From Bacteroidota bacterium (lineage in GTDB: Bacteria; Bacteroidota; Bacteroidia; Chitinophagales; BACL12): a stretch of DNA of 32,165 nt. The notes beneath the pieces were generated by a model that was not told the DNA's origin, did not search any database, and saw nothing but the letters and a program-made list of their open reading frames with translations. Shown piece after piece: positions 5,405-15,200 of the stretch (the stretch's first letter is position 1; every line of letters starts with the position of its first letter). The stretch covers positions 1 through 32,165 of the forward strand of contig WGOA01000088.1 of NCBI GenBank assembly GCA_016124275.1. The letters run 5' to 3'. The translations under genes and the position numbers were made by a program.

Positions 5405-7567
5405 TCAACGCACTAAAACTACCGTGCCCCGTTTGTCTATTTGATCGCCCTCTTCGCCGAGCACACTCACCGTATAGACATAGGTTCCCACTTCTTGTTC
5501 CTTGCCGTTGAAGGTGCCGTCCCAGCCTTGCTGAAGATCTTGCGTTTCAAAGAGCAACTGCCCCCATCGGTTATAAATACGGAAATAGTAAAGTTCTGCT
5601 ACGTCGTTGACCAGTAAAAGCAACCAGTCGTTGGCGCCGTCTGCATTGGGCGAAAAGGCATTGGGTATATCCACAACAGTCTTGGGCAACACAAAAACGG
5701 TGACGGTGTCCAAAACCGAGCAGCTGTCCGCACTGGTAACCACTACGGTAAAGGTGGTGGTCTCCCAGGCCGTGAAAACGGGGTCCTCAGTGGTTGGGTC
5801 ATCCAGGTAGGTCGAAGGGCTCCACAGGTACGAGCCACCGCCAGAGCCATTCAACGTATAGAGCGTCAGGTAATCCACCGTAGCACCGGGACCGGCATCC
5901 GCCAGCGGCACAAAACCCACCAGCAGCTCCTGAAAAGCGGTGTCCAGGCAGCCATTGGCTGATTCTGCAATGAGCGTAACCACATACGTGCCAGCCTCCG
6001 GGTATTGGTAGGCTGGCGATTCCTCGTCGCTTGTTTCGCCATTGCCAAAATCCCAGAGCCATGCGATTATTGTACCGGACGAAATAGTGGTTTGGTTGTC
6101 AAACAACGCCGTTTCGTCCTGGCAAAGGTCGGCTACGGCAAAACTGGCGTCCGGCCCAGGGGCCACATTGACCACTTGCACAATGGTATCCAGGCAGCCC
6201 CTGCTGGTACCGACGATCAGCGTGACGGTGTAATTTCCCCCATCATCATATTGGTAAACAGGATTTTGGTCGCTGCTGCCCGCACCGTCGCCAAAGGTCC
6301 AAACCCAGCTGTCAATAACCCCGGCCAGCGTGCTCACAGACGTATCGGTAAACACCACCGGCAGCCCGGAACAGCCCGCATTGAACGTCCAGCCTCCGAT
6401 CAGCGTCGGGTAAATGGCGACGGTGGCCACCGCGGTATCGGCACAGACAAAGCCCGGATTGGCGATCAGCGTCAGGATGTAGGTACCGGTATCCGGGTAA
6501 GTAAAAGGCGTGGGTTCAAACGCCGATGAGGTGTCCGAGGTCAGGCCGGGCACCCCAAAATCCCAGAACCAGAGGTCGGCTCCGGAGCTGCTGTTGTCAA
6601 AACTAATGGTCCGGTCTTCGCAGTCCAGGATGAAATCAGGAATCGAGGCCACTACCAGCGGCTCGCAATCCGCCACATTAAACTGAAAATCGCGGACGTG
6701 CGTGTTGATCAGCACCCCGTCCCGGTATTCCTCCGCGCAAACGCCAACCACGTATTGGCCGGGCACAATAGGCGTGCCGGTTAACAGGCCGGTAACCGGG
6801 TCAATGCTGAGGCCCGGTGCACCGGGCAATGGGTTGAGGGCCGAGAAAGCCGCCAGGTAGTCGATGGGCGGGTATGGGGGGGAGGGGGGTTCGTCCGGGC
6901 AACCGGGCGCTGAAAAGGGACCGGATGGAAAGGGACAAAAAGCGGTGGCGCCGGAAAAGGGGGCACAAAGCGAGTAAACCAGCGAATCGCCATCCAGATC
7001 CGTGGCGCTGTGGTCAAAGCCAATCGGCTCATCGGCACAGAGCACAATGGGCGGAAAATTGTTGAACACCGGCGAACTGTTGCAAGTTGCGTCTGCAAAA
7101 GGAGGAATGGTTTCTATATACGAACTTCCCGTACCTCCGGGATCGATAAGATTATCAATGGTGCCGTTGCGGCAACAGCGCTGGTACACCAGGCTATAGC
7201 CATCGGGATTGGGGGGCAGAAAAAAGACCCCGGTGTAAACGCCTCTTTCCACGCAAATGCCCGGGGGAATGCTCAAACAGGGATTGTCGCTGGTAACCGG
7301 CAAGAGCGTAATGCTGGGTGCAGTGAGTTGCAGAAAGGTTTGGTACACCCCGGCTGCATCGTACACAAAAATGTAGGCCGGGTTGTCGAAGCCCGCACCA
7401 AAACCAGCGCAATCGCGGTAAATAACCAAGTCAATGCGGTAGGTAGAATCGTTGATGCACGTATAATTCAATTCGCCCCCAATGAGGTGCGCTGCGCGAA
7501 TTTGGCTCCCTGCCACCAGCATCAACACCAGAAAAAACGCCGTTAATGGGCGAAAAAACTGCTTCAT
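5405..7567 (-). CDS. T9SS-type PKD-domain surface protein, paralog 1
   Basis: 720 residues. A signal peptide (1-25, ending SQIRA) is followed by a conserved Cys-rich N-terminal region (26-300: AHLIGGEL, IYRDC, YQRCCRN at 128-134, TDLDGDSLVYSLC at 189-201) common in large Bacteroidota surface proteins. Three PKD domains follow (about 305-388, 389-469, 470-552; cores FWDFG, WTFGDG and LWDFGNG). An Ig-like segment holds YLWSPSTYLDDP (580-591). The C-terminus (631-720: PNAFSPNADG, YNRWGQLLFET, GWDGTFNG) is the gliding-motility/CHU-type domain that directs export by type IX secretion. Likely an exported adhesin or matrix protein; its ligand is unknown. It is the last gene of a coupled triplet: its ATG overlaps the previous stop (ATGA, 7567-7564). 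Its C-terminal domain differs clearly from those of the two upstream paralogs. Confidence 0.9.
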   Translation of the reverse strand: MKQFFRPLTAFFLVLMLVAGSQIRAAHLIGGELNYTCINDSTYRIDLVIYRDCAGFGAGFDNPAYIFVYDAAGVYQTFLQLTAPSITLLPVTSDNPCLSIPPGICVERGVYTGVFFLPPNPDGYSLVYQRCCRNGTIDNLIDPGGTGSSYIETIPPFADATCNSSPVFNNFPPIVLCADEPIGFDHSATDLDGDSLVYSLCAPFSGATAFCPFPSGPFSAPGCPDEPPSPPYPPIDYLAAFSALNPLPGAPGLSIDPVTGLLTGTPIVPGQYVVGVCAEEYRDGVLINTHVRDFQFNVADCEPLVVASIPDFILDCEDRTISFDNSSSGADLWFWDFGVPGLTSDTSSAFEPTPFTYPDTGTYILTLIANPGFVCADTAVATVAIYPTLIGGWTFNAGCSGLPVVFTDTSVSTLAGVIDSWVWTFGDGAGSSDQNPVYQYDDGGNYTVTLIVGTSRGCLDTIVQVVNVAPGPDASFAVADLCQDETALFDNQTTISSGTIIAWLWDFGNGETSDEESPAYQYPEAGTYVVTLIAESANGCLDTAFQELLVGFVPLADAGPGATVDYLTLYTLNGSGGGSYLWSPSTYLDDPTTEDPVFTAWETTTFTVVVTSADSCSVLDTVTVFVLPKTVVDIPNAFSPNADGANDWLLLLVNDVAELYYFRIYNRWGQLLFETQDLQQGWDGTFNGKEQEVGTYVYTVSVLGEEGDQIDKRGTVVLVR
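5802..5844 (-). repeat. 43-bp block identical to 7967-8009
   Basis: This 43-base stretch, coding for the SYLWSPSTYLDD region, is identical in paralogs 1 and 2 although the flanks differ at many synonymous positions. It suggests recent gene conversion or strong constraint. Confidence 0.85.
6866..6889 (+). other. G-quadruplex motif in paralog 1 (template strand)
   Basis: G-runs at 6866-6868, 6870-6872, 6876-6882 and 6884-6889 with loops of 1, 3 and 1 bases satisfy the G3+N1-7 rule on the plus strand, the template for this minus-strand gene. On the coding strand it specifies a Pro-rich linker (PPSPPYPPI). Confidence 0.7.
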
Positions 7568-9732
7568 CGCAAAAGCGTTATCGTACCGGTTTGTTCAAAA
7601 TTCTGACCTCTGCAAACATTGCGCAACACATACAGGTAAGCACCCAATGGCTGAGGTTTACCGCGGTACGTTCCATCCCATCCGATACCCGGATCGTCCG
7701 TTTCAAATACCTTTTCGCCCCAGCGATTGAACACAATCAATTCGGTCAGTTCGTCCTCGCCAAACGTCCGCACCCGGAAAACATCGTTGCGACCATCGGC
7801 GTCAGGGGTAAAGGCATTTGGCAGCAAAAAGCCCGGGCAATGCTCAATAAAAACCACAACAATGGTTACGCTATCCGTTACCACGCAACCGTCCGGACTG
7901 GTGACCACTACCGTAAAGGTGGTGGTTTCTGTGGCGGTAAAAACGGGGTCTTCGGCCGTTGGGTCGTCCAGGTAGGTCGAAGGGCTCCACAGGTACGAGC
8001 CACCGCCAGCGCCATTCAGTGGGTAGAGCATGCCAAGTTCAACGGTATCATTCAGCCCCGCGTCTGCCGGCGGCACATAGCCCACCACCAATTCCTGCGA
8101 AGTGCTGTCCTGGCAGCCGTTGGCCGATTCCGCAATGAGCGTAACCCAATACGTACCCGCTGCCGGGTAGGGATACACCGGCGACTCCTCCGAGCTGCTT
8201 TCGCCGTTGCCAAAATTCCAGAACCAGTCAGTAATGGTCCCCGTTGAAATGGTGCTGAGGTTTTCAAAAAGCGCTACCTCGTCCTGGCAGTGATCCGCTA
8301 CCGTAAAAATGGCATCCGGTCCGGGGTCTATGTTGACAATTTGCGTAATGGTATCGATGCAACCCGGACTGGTGCCCACGATCAGGGTGACGGTATAGCT
8401 ACCCCCATCTTCGTATTGGTGAACCGGATTTTGTTCGTTGCTGCCGCTGCCATCGCCAAATGTCCAACTCCAACTGTCAATTTCGCCGGCCTCGGTACTG
8501 ACGGAAGTGTCGGTAAAAACAACAGGAGTTCCGGAGCAGCCAGCGCTGAACGTCCAACCTCCAATCAGGGCCGGAAAAATACCCACCGTGGCAAACGCGG
8601 TATCCGAGCAGAGAAACCCCGGATTGGCAATGAGCATCAGCGTGTAGACCCCCGAGTCCGGGTAAATAAAAGGTGCAGGCTCGTAAGCCGAAGAAGTATC
8701 CGTGCTGAGCCCGGGCACGCCAAAATCCCAAAACCAGAAGTCGCCGATAGAGCTGCTGTTGTCAAAAATGACGGTTCGGTCCTCGCAATTCAAGATGAAA
8801 TCGGGAATGGAGGCCAAAACCAGCGGGTCGCATTCCGCCACGTTGAACTGAAAGTCGCGGGTGTGCGTGTTGAGCAGCACCCCGGCCCGGTATTCCTGAA
8901 CGCATACGCCCACCACGTACTGACCCGGAACATCCGGGGTACCCGTCAACAGGCCGCTTAGCGGGTCAATGCTGAGCCCGGGGGTGCCGGGAAGCGGGCT
9001 GAGGGCTGTAAAGATGGGCAGGTAGGTAATGGGCGCGTAGGGGGGGGAAGGGGGAATGGGGGGGCAACCGCCCCCCGTTAACGGACCCATGGGAGCCGGG
9101 CAAAATGACGTAGCTCCGGAGAAGGGCGCACACAGGGAGTACACCAGCGAATCTCCGTCAAGATCGGTGGCGCTGTGATCAAAGAAAATGGGCTCTCCTG
9201 CGCAAAGCAGGATGGGTGGAAAATTGTTGAACACCGGCGAACTGTTGCACACCGCGGAAGCTACCGGGGGAATGGTCTCCACGTAGCTGCTGCCCGTGCC
9301 CGCAGGATCAATAAGGTTATCTATGGTGGCGTTGCGGCAGCAGCGTTGGTACACCAAGGTGTACCCACCCGGAAGGGGCGGGAGGTAAAACGTGCCGCTG
9401 TACTCGCCCTTCTCCACGCAAATGCCCGGCGGGACCGTCAGGCATGGGTTGCCGCTGCTCACCGGCAGGGAGGTGATGGTGGGGGCCGTAAGCTGCAAAT
9501 AGGTTTGGTAAACCCCGGCAGCATTGTAAACAAAAATGAAAGCCGGGCTGTCAAAACCAGCGCCAAATGCCGCGCAATCGCGGTAAATCACCATGTCAAT
9601 GACATACGTGGAATCATTGAGGCAGGTGTAATTCAACTCGCCCCCGATCAGGTGAGCCCCGCGAGCCTGGCTGCCTGCAAGCAACACCAGCCCCAGGAAA
9701 ACTGCCCGTTTTAACGATTGAATTAGCCTCAT
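7564..9732 (-). CDS. T9SS-type PKD-domain surface protein, paralog 2 (mosaic)
   Basis: 722 residues with the same plan as paralog 1 and in the same residue register: signal peptide 1-25, N-terminal Cys-rich region from 26 (AHLIGGEL, YQRCCRN), three PKD domains, the YLWSPSTYLDDP Ig-like segment and a type IX C-terminal domain. Over residues 26-156 I count 25 differences from paralog 1 in 131 positions, about 81% identity. The last 90 residues instead follow paralog 3 (PNAFTPDADGRND, LTELIVFNRWGE, GWDGTYRGKPQPLG). The protein therefore looks like a fusion of a paralog-1-like body and a paralog-3-like export domain. Both of its ends overlap neighbours by 4 bases (ATGA), implying translational coupling. 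Expected location: cell surface or secreted. Confidence 0.9.
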   Translation of the reverse strand: MRLIQSLKRAVFLGLVLLAGSQARGAHLIGGELNYTCLNDSTYVIDMVIYRDCAAFGAGFDSPAFIFVYNAAGVYQTYLQLTAPTITSLPVSSGNPCLTVPPGICVEKGEYSGTFYLPPLPGGYTLVYQRCCRNATIDNLIDPAGTGSSYVETIPPVASAVCNSSPVFNNFPPILLCAGEPIFFDHSATDLDGDSLVYSLCAPFSGATSFCPAPMGPLTGGGCPPIPPSPPYAPITYLPIFTALSPLPGTPGLSIDPLSGLLTGTPDVPGQYVVGVCVQEYRAGVLLNTHTRDFQFNVAECDPLVLASIPDFILNCEDRTVIFDNSSSIGDFWFWDFGVPGLSTDTSSAYEPAPFIYPDSGVYTLMLIANPGFLCSDTAFATVGIFPALIGGWTFSAGCSGTPVVFTDTSVSTEAGEIDSWSWTFGDGSGSNEQNPVHQYEDGGSYTVTLIVGTSPGCIDTITQIVNIDPGPDAIFTVADHCQDEVALFENLSTISTGTITDWFWNFGNGESSSEESPVYPYPAAGTYWVTLIAESANGCQDSTSQELVVGYVPPADAGLNDTVELGMLYPLNGAGGGSYLWSPSTYLDDPTAEDPVFTATETTTFTVVVTSPDGCVVTDSVTIVVVFIEHCPGFLLPNAFTPDADGRNDVFRVRTFGEDELTELIVFNRWGEKVFETDDPGIGWDGTYRGKPQPLGAYLYVLRNVCRGQNFEQTGTITLLR
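7967..8009 (-). repeat. 43-bp block identical to 5802-5844
   Basis: Second copy of the block shared by paralogs 1 and 2; the copies are 2165 bases apart in direct orientation. They are long enough to serve as a site for homologous recombination that would fuse the two genes. Confidence 0.85.
9031..9076 (+). other. G-quadruplex motif plus G/C hairpin in paralog 2
   Basis: G-runs at 9031-9033, 9040-9047, 9050-9054 and 9058-9064 with loops of 6, 2 and 3 bases meet the quadruplex rule on the template strand. The last run also forms a perfect 7-bp hairpin, GGGGGGC (9059-9065), loop AACC, GCCCCCC (9070-9076). The site aligns with the motif in paralog 1 and codes for the same Pro-rich linker. Confidence 0.7.
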
Positions 9733-12083
9733 CGCAAAAGCGTTACTGTGCCGGCTTTTTGAAAATCCGCTCCATCGCAGACAAAGCGCAACACGTAAAG
9801 GTACACGCCAAGCGGTTGCGGTTTACCGCGATACGTCCCGTCCCAGCCAATTTCAGGGTTGGCGCTCTGAAACACCTGTTCCCCCCAGCGGTTAAACACA
9901 ATCAACTCCGTTAACTGGTCATCGCCGATGGGTTGAATTCGGAAATGGTCGTTGCGGCCATCGCCATCCGGGGTGAACGCATTGGGCAACACAAGGCCTG
10001 CACAGCGGTCCAATACCTCGATAAAGACCGAATCAAAACGCCCACAGCCGTTTTCGGCGGTTACATAAACCGTGTACCAGGTGCTGGTGGTCGGCTGGGC
10101 AATAGGGGCGGCAATGGCCGCATCGCTGAGGCTGTCCAGGGGGAACCAGGCGTAGTTTACCCCGCCACTGGCCAACAATTGCACGGTTTGGCCGCGCAGA
10201 ATGCTGGTATCCGGCCAGGCTTGCGCATCCGGCGCAGGCAGCACAAAAACCGTGAGTTGCGCGGTATCAGCGGTGCAGCCATCGCCCACTTCCACCACAT
10301 ACGTTGTTGTGCTCTCCGGACTGGCCAGTGGATTGTAAATGCCCGGATCGCTCAGTCCGGTAGCGGGTGTCCAGGCATAAAAGAAGCCACCGGCAGCTTC
10401 CAGCGCTAGCGTTTCGTCCTGGCAAATGGTGTCGCCCGGCAAAATTTCAGCCAGCGTCGGCCCGCGAATGACAATGTCCAGCGTGGTGTCTGACGAACAA
10501 CCGTTGGCGGCTCCCACCACCAGTTGCAGCGTGTACAGCCCCGTTTCGCCATACGTATGCGTGACCGGATTGCCCGTGGCTGTAAAACCGTCGCCAAAAT
10601 CCCAGAACCAGCCGGTTATGGTGGAGGCCGTCACTTCAGCGTTGTCGCTGAACGCGGTGGGCTCGTTGAGGCAGGCCAGGGCTGCGGTTAAGTCAATGTC
10701 CGGCGCATGGGGAATGGTGACCGTTCCCTTGGCAGAATCCACGCAACCATACGAGCTGGTGACCACGAGGCTGACCGGGTACGTGCCCCCTTCGGCATAA
10801 CTGCGGGTAGGCACCGGCAGGTGGGTGCGCGCGCCGTCGCCAAACTCCCAGAGCCAGGAAACCACGTTGCCAAAGGCAAAAACGCTCTGGTCCAGAAACA
10901 AGGTAGGCTCGCCGGGGCAGGCCGGAACAATGTCAAAGGCAATGTCCGCGCCGGGGTAAATGCCCACAATGGCGGTAACGGTGTCGGTACAAATAATGCC
11001 TGGCTCGGCGATCAGGGTAACCACATAGGTGCCCGTATCCGGGAAGGTAAACGTGGGAAATTCGGCTGTGCTTGTGGCGCCGGGAACGCCAAAATTCCAA
11101 AGAAAGCTGCTGGCGCCGCTGCTGCTGTTGTCAAAATTGACGGTAAAGCCTTCGCAGTTCAGGATGTTGGCCGTGGTGGCCGCAACAATGGCCCGGTCGC
11201 AGGAAACTACGTTGAACTGGAAGTCGCGGTAGTGGGTTCCGATCAGTACGCCGCCGCGGAACTCTTTGGCGCAAATGCCCACCACGTATTGGCCTTCAGC
11301 CACCGGCGTTCCGGTCAATATGCCGGTTACCGGATCCAGGGTCAACGTGCCGTCCCAGGGAAACAGGGCTGAATAGGGTGGCGAATAACTGACTCCGCCA
11401 TAAGGTGGCGCACCGGGCTCGGTTGGGCAGCCGCCTGTTGCCGCCGGACCTGGTTGGGGGCAGCCTGCGGAAGCGCCTTCAAACGGTCGGCACAGTTCGT
11501 AGGTGAGCGCGTCGCCGTCCGGGTCTAATGCTGAATGGTCAAAGACAAGCGGCTGGTCGCGGCAAAGCAATAGCGGCGGGAAATTGCTGAAACGCGGACT
11601 GCTGTTGGCAGAGGTTGCCGGGTCGGGGATGAAGGCCACGTAACTGGATCCGGTGCCTCCCGGATCAATAAGATTTAATATGGTATTGTTCCGGCAACAG
11701 CGCTGGTACACCAGCGAGTAACCGCCCGCCAAATCAGGCAGGGTTACATTGGTGGTGTACTGGGTGCGCTCCACGCAGATGACGGGTGGGTCTTGAAGAC
11801 AGGGGTCATCGAGCGAAGGGCTGATGTTCTGTATGCTGCCTAAACCGATAGACAAGGTGCTGAACAGTACCCCGCTGGTAGCTTCGTACACAAAAATGCT
11901 GACCGGGTTATCAAAGGGGGCGCCACCGCCCGCGCAGTCGCGGTACACCTCCAGGGTAACGCGGTAATTGTTGCCTCCAAGGGCCAAATAGCTGAGTTCC
12001 CCCCCGATAATGTGGGCAGCACGGCCGGCAAGCGAAACCGCCAGGGCCGCGAACAGCAGGAAAAAGGGCAAGACCAGGCGCAT
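9729..12083 (-). CDS. T9SS-type PKD-domain surface protein, paralog 3
   Basis: 784 residues from the ATG at 12083, which gives a normal signal peptide (MRLVLPFFLLFAALAVSLAG) beginning MRL like paralog 2; an in-frame ATG at 12122 would add 13 residues without signal character. The N-terminal region keeps AHIIGGEL, VYRDC, YQRCCRN and LDPDGDALTYELC. PKD-like domains follow with cores FLWNFG, LWEFGDG and FWDFGDG, then two Ig-like segments (FYAWTPATGLSDP and YAWFPLDSLSDA) in place of the single one in paralogs 1 and 2. The last 90 residues are the gliding-motility/type IX export domain (PNAFTPDGDGRND, IVFNRWGEQVF, GWDGTYRGKPQPLG). It is the first gene of the coupled triplet, probably driven from the 12084-12270 gap. 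Role: exported surface protein, ligand unknown. Confidence 0.9.
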   Translation of the reverse strand: MRLVLPFFLLFAALAVSLAGRAAHIIGGELSYLALGGNNYRVTLEVYRDCAGGGAPFDNPVSIFVYEATSGVLFSTLSIGLGSIQNISPSLDDPCLQDPPVICVERTQYTTNVTLPDLAGGYSLVYQRCCRNNTILNLIDPGGTGSSYVAFIPDPATSANSSPRFSNFPPLLLCRDQPLVFDHSALDPDGDALTYELCRPFEGASAGCPQPGPAATGGCPTEPGAPPYGGVSYSPPYSALFPWDGTLTLDPVTGILTGTPVAEGQYVVGICAKEFRGGVLIGTHYRDFQFNVVSCDRAIVAATTANILNCEGFTVNFDNSSSGASSFLWNFGVPGATSTAEFPTFTFPDTGTYVVTLIAEPGIICTDTVTAIVGIYPGADIAFDIVPACPGEPTLFLDQSVFAFGNVVSWLWEFGDGARTHLPVPTRSYAEGGTYPVSLVVTSSYGCVDSAKGTVTIPHAPDIDLTAALACLNEPTAFSDNAEVTASTITGWFWDFGDGFTATGNPVTHTYGETGLYTLQLVVGAANGCSSDTTLDIVIRGPTLAEILPGDTICQDETLALEAAGGFFYAWTPATGLSDPGIYNPLASPESTTTYVVEVGDGCTADTAQLTVFVLPAPDAQAWPDTSILRGQTVQLLASGGVNYAWFPLDSLSDAAIAAPIAQPTTSTWYTVYVTAENGCGRFDSVFIEVLDRCAGLVLPNAFTPDGDGRNDHFRIQPIGDDQLTELIVFNRWGEQVFQSANPEIGWDGTYRGKPQPLGVYLYVLRFVCDGADFQKAGTVTLLR

Positions 12084-12270
12084 GGTGGAGGGGAGAATGG
12101 GGTGGAATGGCATGGAGGCCATTGCCCGGAACAGCTATGAAAGATAGGGATTACCGCACGAGTCTGCGAAGAAAAACGCTAATTTGTGGCTCGCTTTTGC
12201 CAGCCGGCACGCCAAAATCAGGGGAAACAGCCCTGCCTCGGTTAACGGAGGCCAAACAATTGACCATTTT
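12084..12270. promoter_or_regulatory. Divergent intergenic region between T9SS operon and amidohydrolase gene
   Basis: 187 bases between diverging starts, so it should hold promoters for both. A TATCTTTC box on the minus strand (12146-12139) differs from TAnnTTTG at one base. On the plus strand TAATTTG (12180-12186) is a near match. Neither has a clear, well-spaced TTG. Confidence 0.3.
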
Positions 12271-15200
12271 ATGATAAATGTTTTGTACTTCCGTCAAGCG
12301 TTCAGCCGGGCGGTGCCGACCCTATTTAGCCTGTTGGCCCTGCTGCTGACTGCCAACGGCTTGGCAATTGCCCAAACGACCTTCCCGACAAACGGGGTGC
12401 GGGATGAGCGCAGCGGGCTGCACGCTTTTGAAAATGCTTCGATCGTGGTTTCGCCGGAACAAACGCTGGAAGGTGCTACCCTGCTGATTCGCGATGGCAA
12501 AATTGTTGGCGTAGGCAAAGGCCTCGCTATCCCCGCCGATGCCGTTCGCCATGATTGCAGCGGCCAATACCTCTACCCTTCCTTTCTGGATTTGTTCAGC
12601 CAATACGGGGTGGCCAACAAACAGCCTTACGAGCGCGCATCCCGACAGGAAGCGCTGGATAGCGAGCGGCCCGGAGCCTGGGCCTGGAACGAAGCATTGT
12701 TGCCCGAATTTGATGCCGCTACGGCCTTTGAAGGCGACGACAAAGCCGCGGAGGCCATGCGCGCAGCTGGTTTTGGCGCGGTGTTAACCCATCGCCGCGA
12801 CGGCATTGCCCGCGGTACGGGTGCCGTTGTTTTGTTGCGCGGCAAAGGGCAAGAACACGGTTCCCTGGTGCGGGAACGCGCCGCTGCTTTCTATTCGTTT
12901 CGAAAAGGCAGTTCCACGCAGGAATACCCCGGCAGCTTAATGGGAGCTATTGCGCTGTTGCGTCAAACGTACCTGGACGGCAAGTGGTATGCCCGCCAGA
13001 CCCTGCCGCGCAAGGAAGTGAACCTTTCGCTGGAGGCCTGGAACAACACGCAAACCTTGCCCGCTTTCTTTGAAGCTGGCGATCATTACAGCGCCCTTCG
13101 CGCTGCCATCATGGGCAAAGAGTTTGGTGTCGCCTACACGTTTTTGGGCGATGGCACCGAATACCGCAGCCTGAACGACCTGAAAGCTGTGGGAAGCGCG
13201 TTCGTCCTTCCCCTGAATTTTCCGGCTCCATACAAGGTCAGCGACCCGCTGGATGCCAACATGGTGTCTTACCCCGAATTGCTGCACTGGGAATGGGCGC
13301 CTGCCAACGCGGCCCTGCTGAGCCAGGCTGGCATTCCTATTGCATTGACTACCAATGGGTTAGAAAACCCAGGCATGTTCCGCGAAGCGCTGAAAAAGGC
13401 CATGGACCACGGGTTAAGCGAAAAAGCTGCGCTGGCAGCCCTGACCACGGAACCAGCGCGCCTGGCGGGCGTTTCGGCGGAGCTGGGCACGTTGGAGGCC
13501 GGCAAACGCGCCAATTTCCTGCGCTGCTCGGGTCCCCTTTGGGACAAAGAAACCCATGTGCTTGAAAACTGGGTGGGTGGTGAACGCTATGGAATGGAAT
13601 GGGCCGAGGCCAGCGATTACCGCGGCAAGTACGCGCTGGAGCTGAATGGCAAGCGCTATGCGCTGGAGATTGGCGGCAACCTGCACGGCCCTGACTTTAC
13701 GGTCAAACGAGATAGCGCGCTGCTTCCATCAGAGGGCAAGCAGGATCGGGACCGGCTGACGCTGAGTTTTGAGGACCAAGAGGCCCACTACCGCTTGAGC
13801 GGCTGGTGGATGGAGGGAACCTTATCCGGCTTGGGCCAGGACCAGCGGGGCAATTGGTTCAATTGGACGGCTACCCGCACGGCTGCTTTCGAGCCCAAAC
13901 CCGATACTGCTGCCAAAAAAGACGAGAAGCGGCTCATGGATCCGGCGGCCCTTCCCCGGCCTTTTCAGGCCTATGGCGGCACCAGTGCTCCGGCTCAGGA
14001 AAGTGTGCTGTTCCGAAACGCCACGGTGTGGACGAATGGCAAGGACGGTGTGCTGGAAGGCGCGGATGTACTGATTAAAAACGGAAAAATCAGCAAAGTG
14101 GGCCGTTCCATCAACGCGGGGGATGCCCGTGTGGTGGACGCTACCGGCAAGCACCTGACCGCTGGCATTATTGACGAGCACTCGCACATTGCCATCAGCC
14201 GCGGGGTGAACGAAGGCACGCAAGCCAGCACGGCTGAAGTGCGCATCGGCGATGTGATTGATCCTTCGGACGTTGACATTTACCGCCAGCTTTCAGGCGG
14301 TGTGGTGGCTTCGCAACTTTTGCACGGATCGGCCAACCCAATTGGCGGCCAAAGCGCGCTGATCAAATTGCGTTGGGGCGCCTCAGCCGAGCAGATGAAA
14401 ATTGAGGGGGCCGACGGGTTTATCAAGTTTGCGCTGGGCGAAAACGTGAAACAGAGCAACTGGGGCGACAACAGCACGGTGCGCTTTCCGCAGACCCGCA
14501 TGGGCGTGGAGCAGGTTTTTGTGGACCACTTTACCCGCGCGAGGGAGTACGGCCGTCGCAAGGCCGCTGGTGACCCTACCCTGCGGCCCGACCTGGATCT
14601 GGAGGCGCTGTTGGAGATTCTGGAGAAGAAGCGTTTCATTACCTGCCACAGTTACGTGCAGAGCGAGATCAACATGCTGATGAAGGTGGCCGAGCAATTC
14701 GGATTCCGGATCAACACGTTTACCCACATCCTGGAAGGCTATAAAGTGGCGGATAAAATGAAAGCCCACGGGGTGGGCGCATCTACTTTCAGCGACTGGT
14801 GGGCTTACAAATACGAAGTCATTGATGCTATCCCCCACAATGCCGCCCTGTTGCACAAGATGGGGGTGGTTACCGCCATCAATTCTGACGATGCTGAAAT
14901 GGGCCGGCGACTGAACCAGGAGGCGGCCAAAGCCGTGAAGTACGGCGGCGTATCCGAAGAGGAGGCGCTCAAAATGGTGACGCTTAACCCGGCCATTCTG
15001 CTGCACCTGGACGACCAGATGGGCAGCATTGAAACGGGCAAAGAGGCCAGCATCGTGTTGTGGACCGACCATCCGCTGTCGGTTTATGCGCGGGCTGAGC
15101 AAACCTGGATTGACGGGCGGCTCTACTTCAGCCTGGACAAGGACACGGAAGCTCGAAAGACACTTGCCGCAGAGCGCAACCGCATCATGCTGCGCATGAT

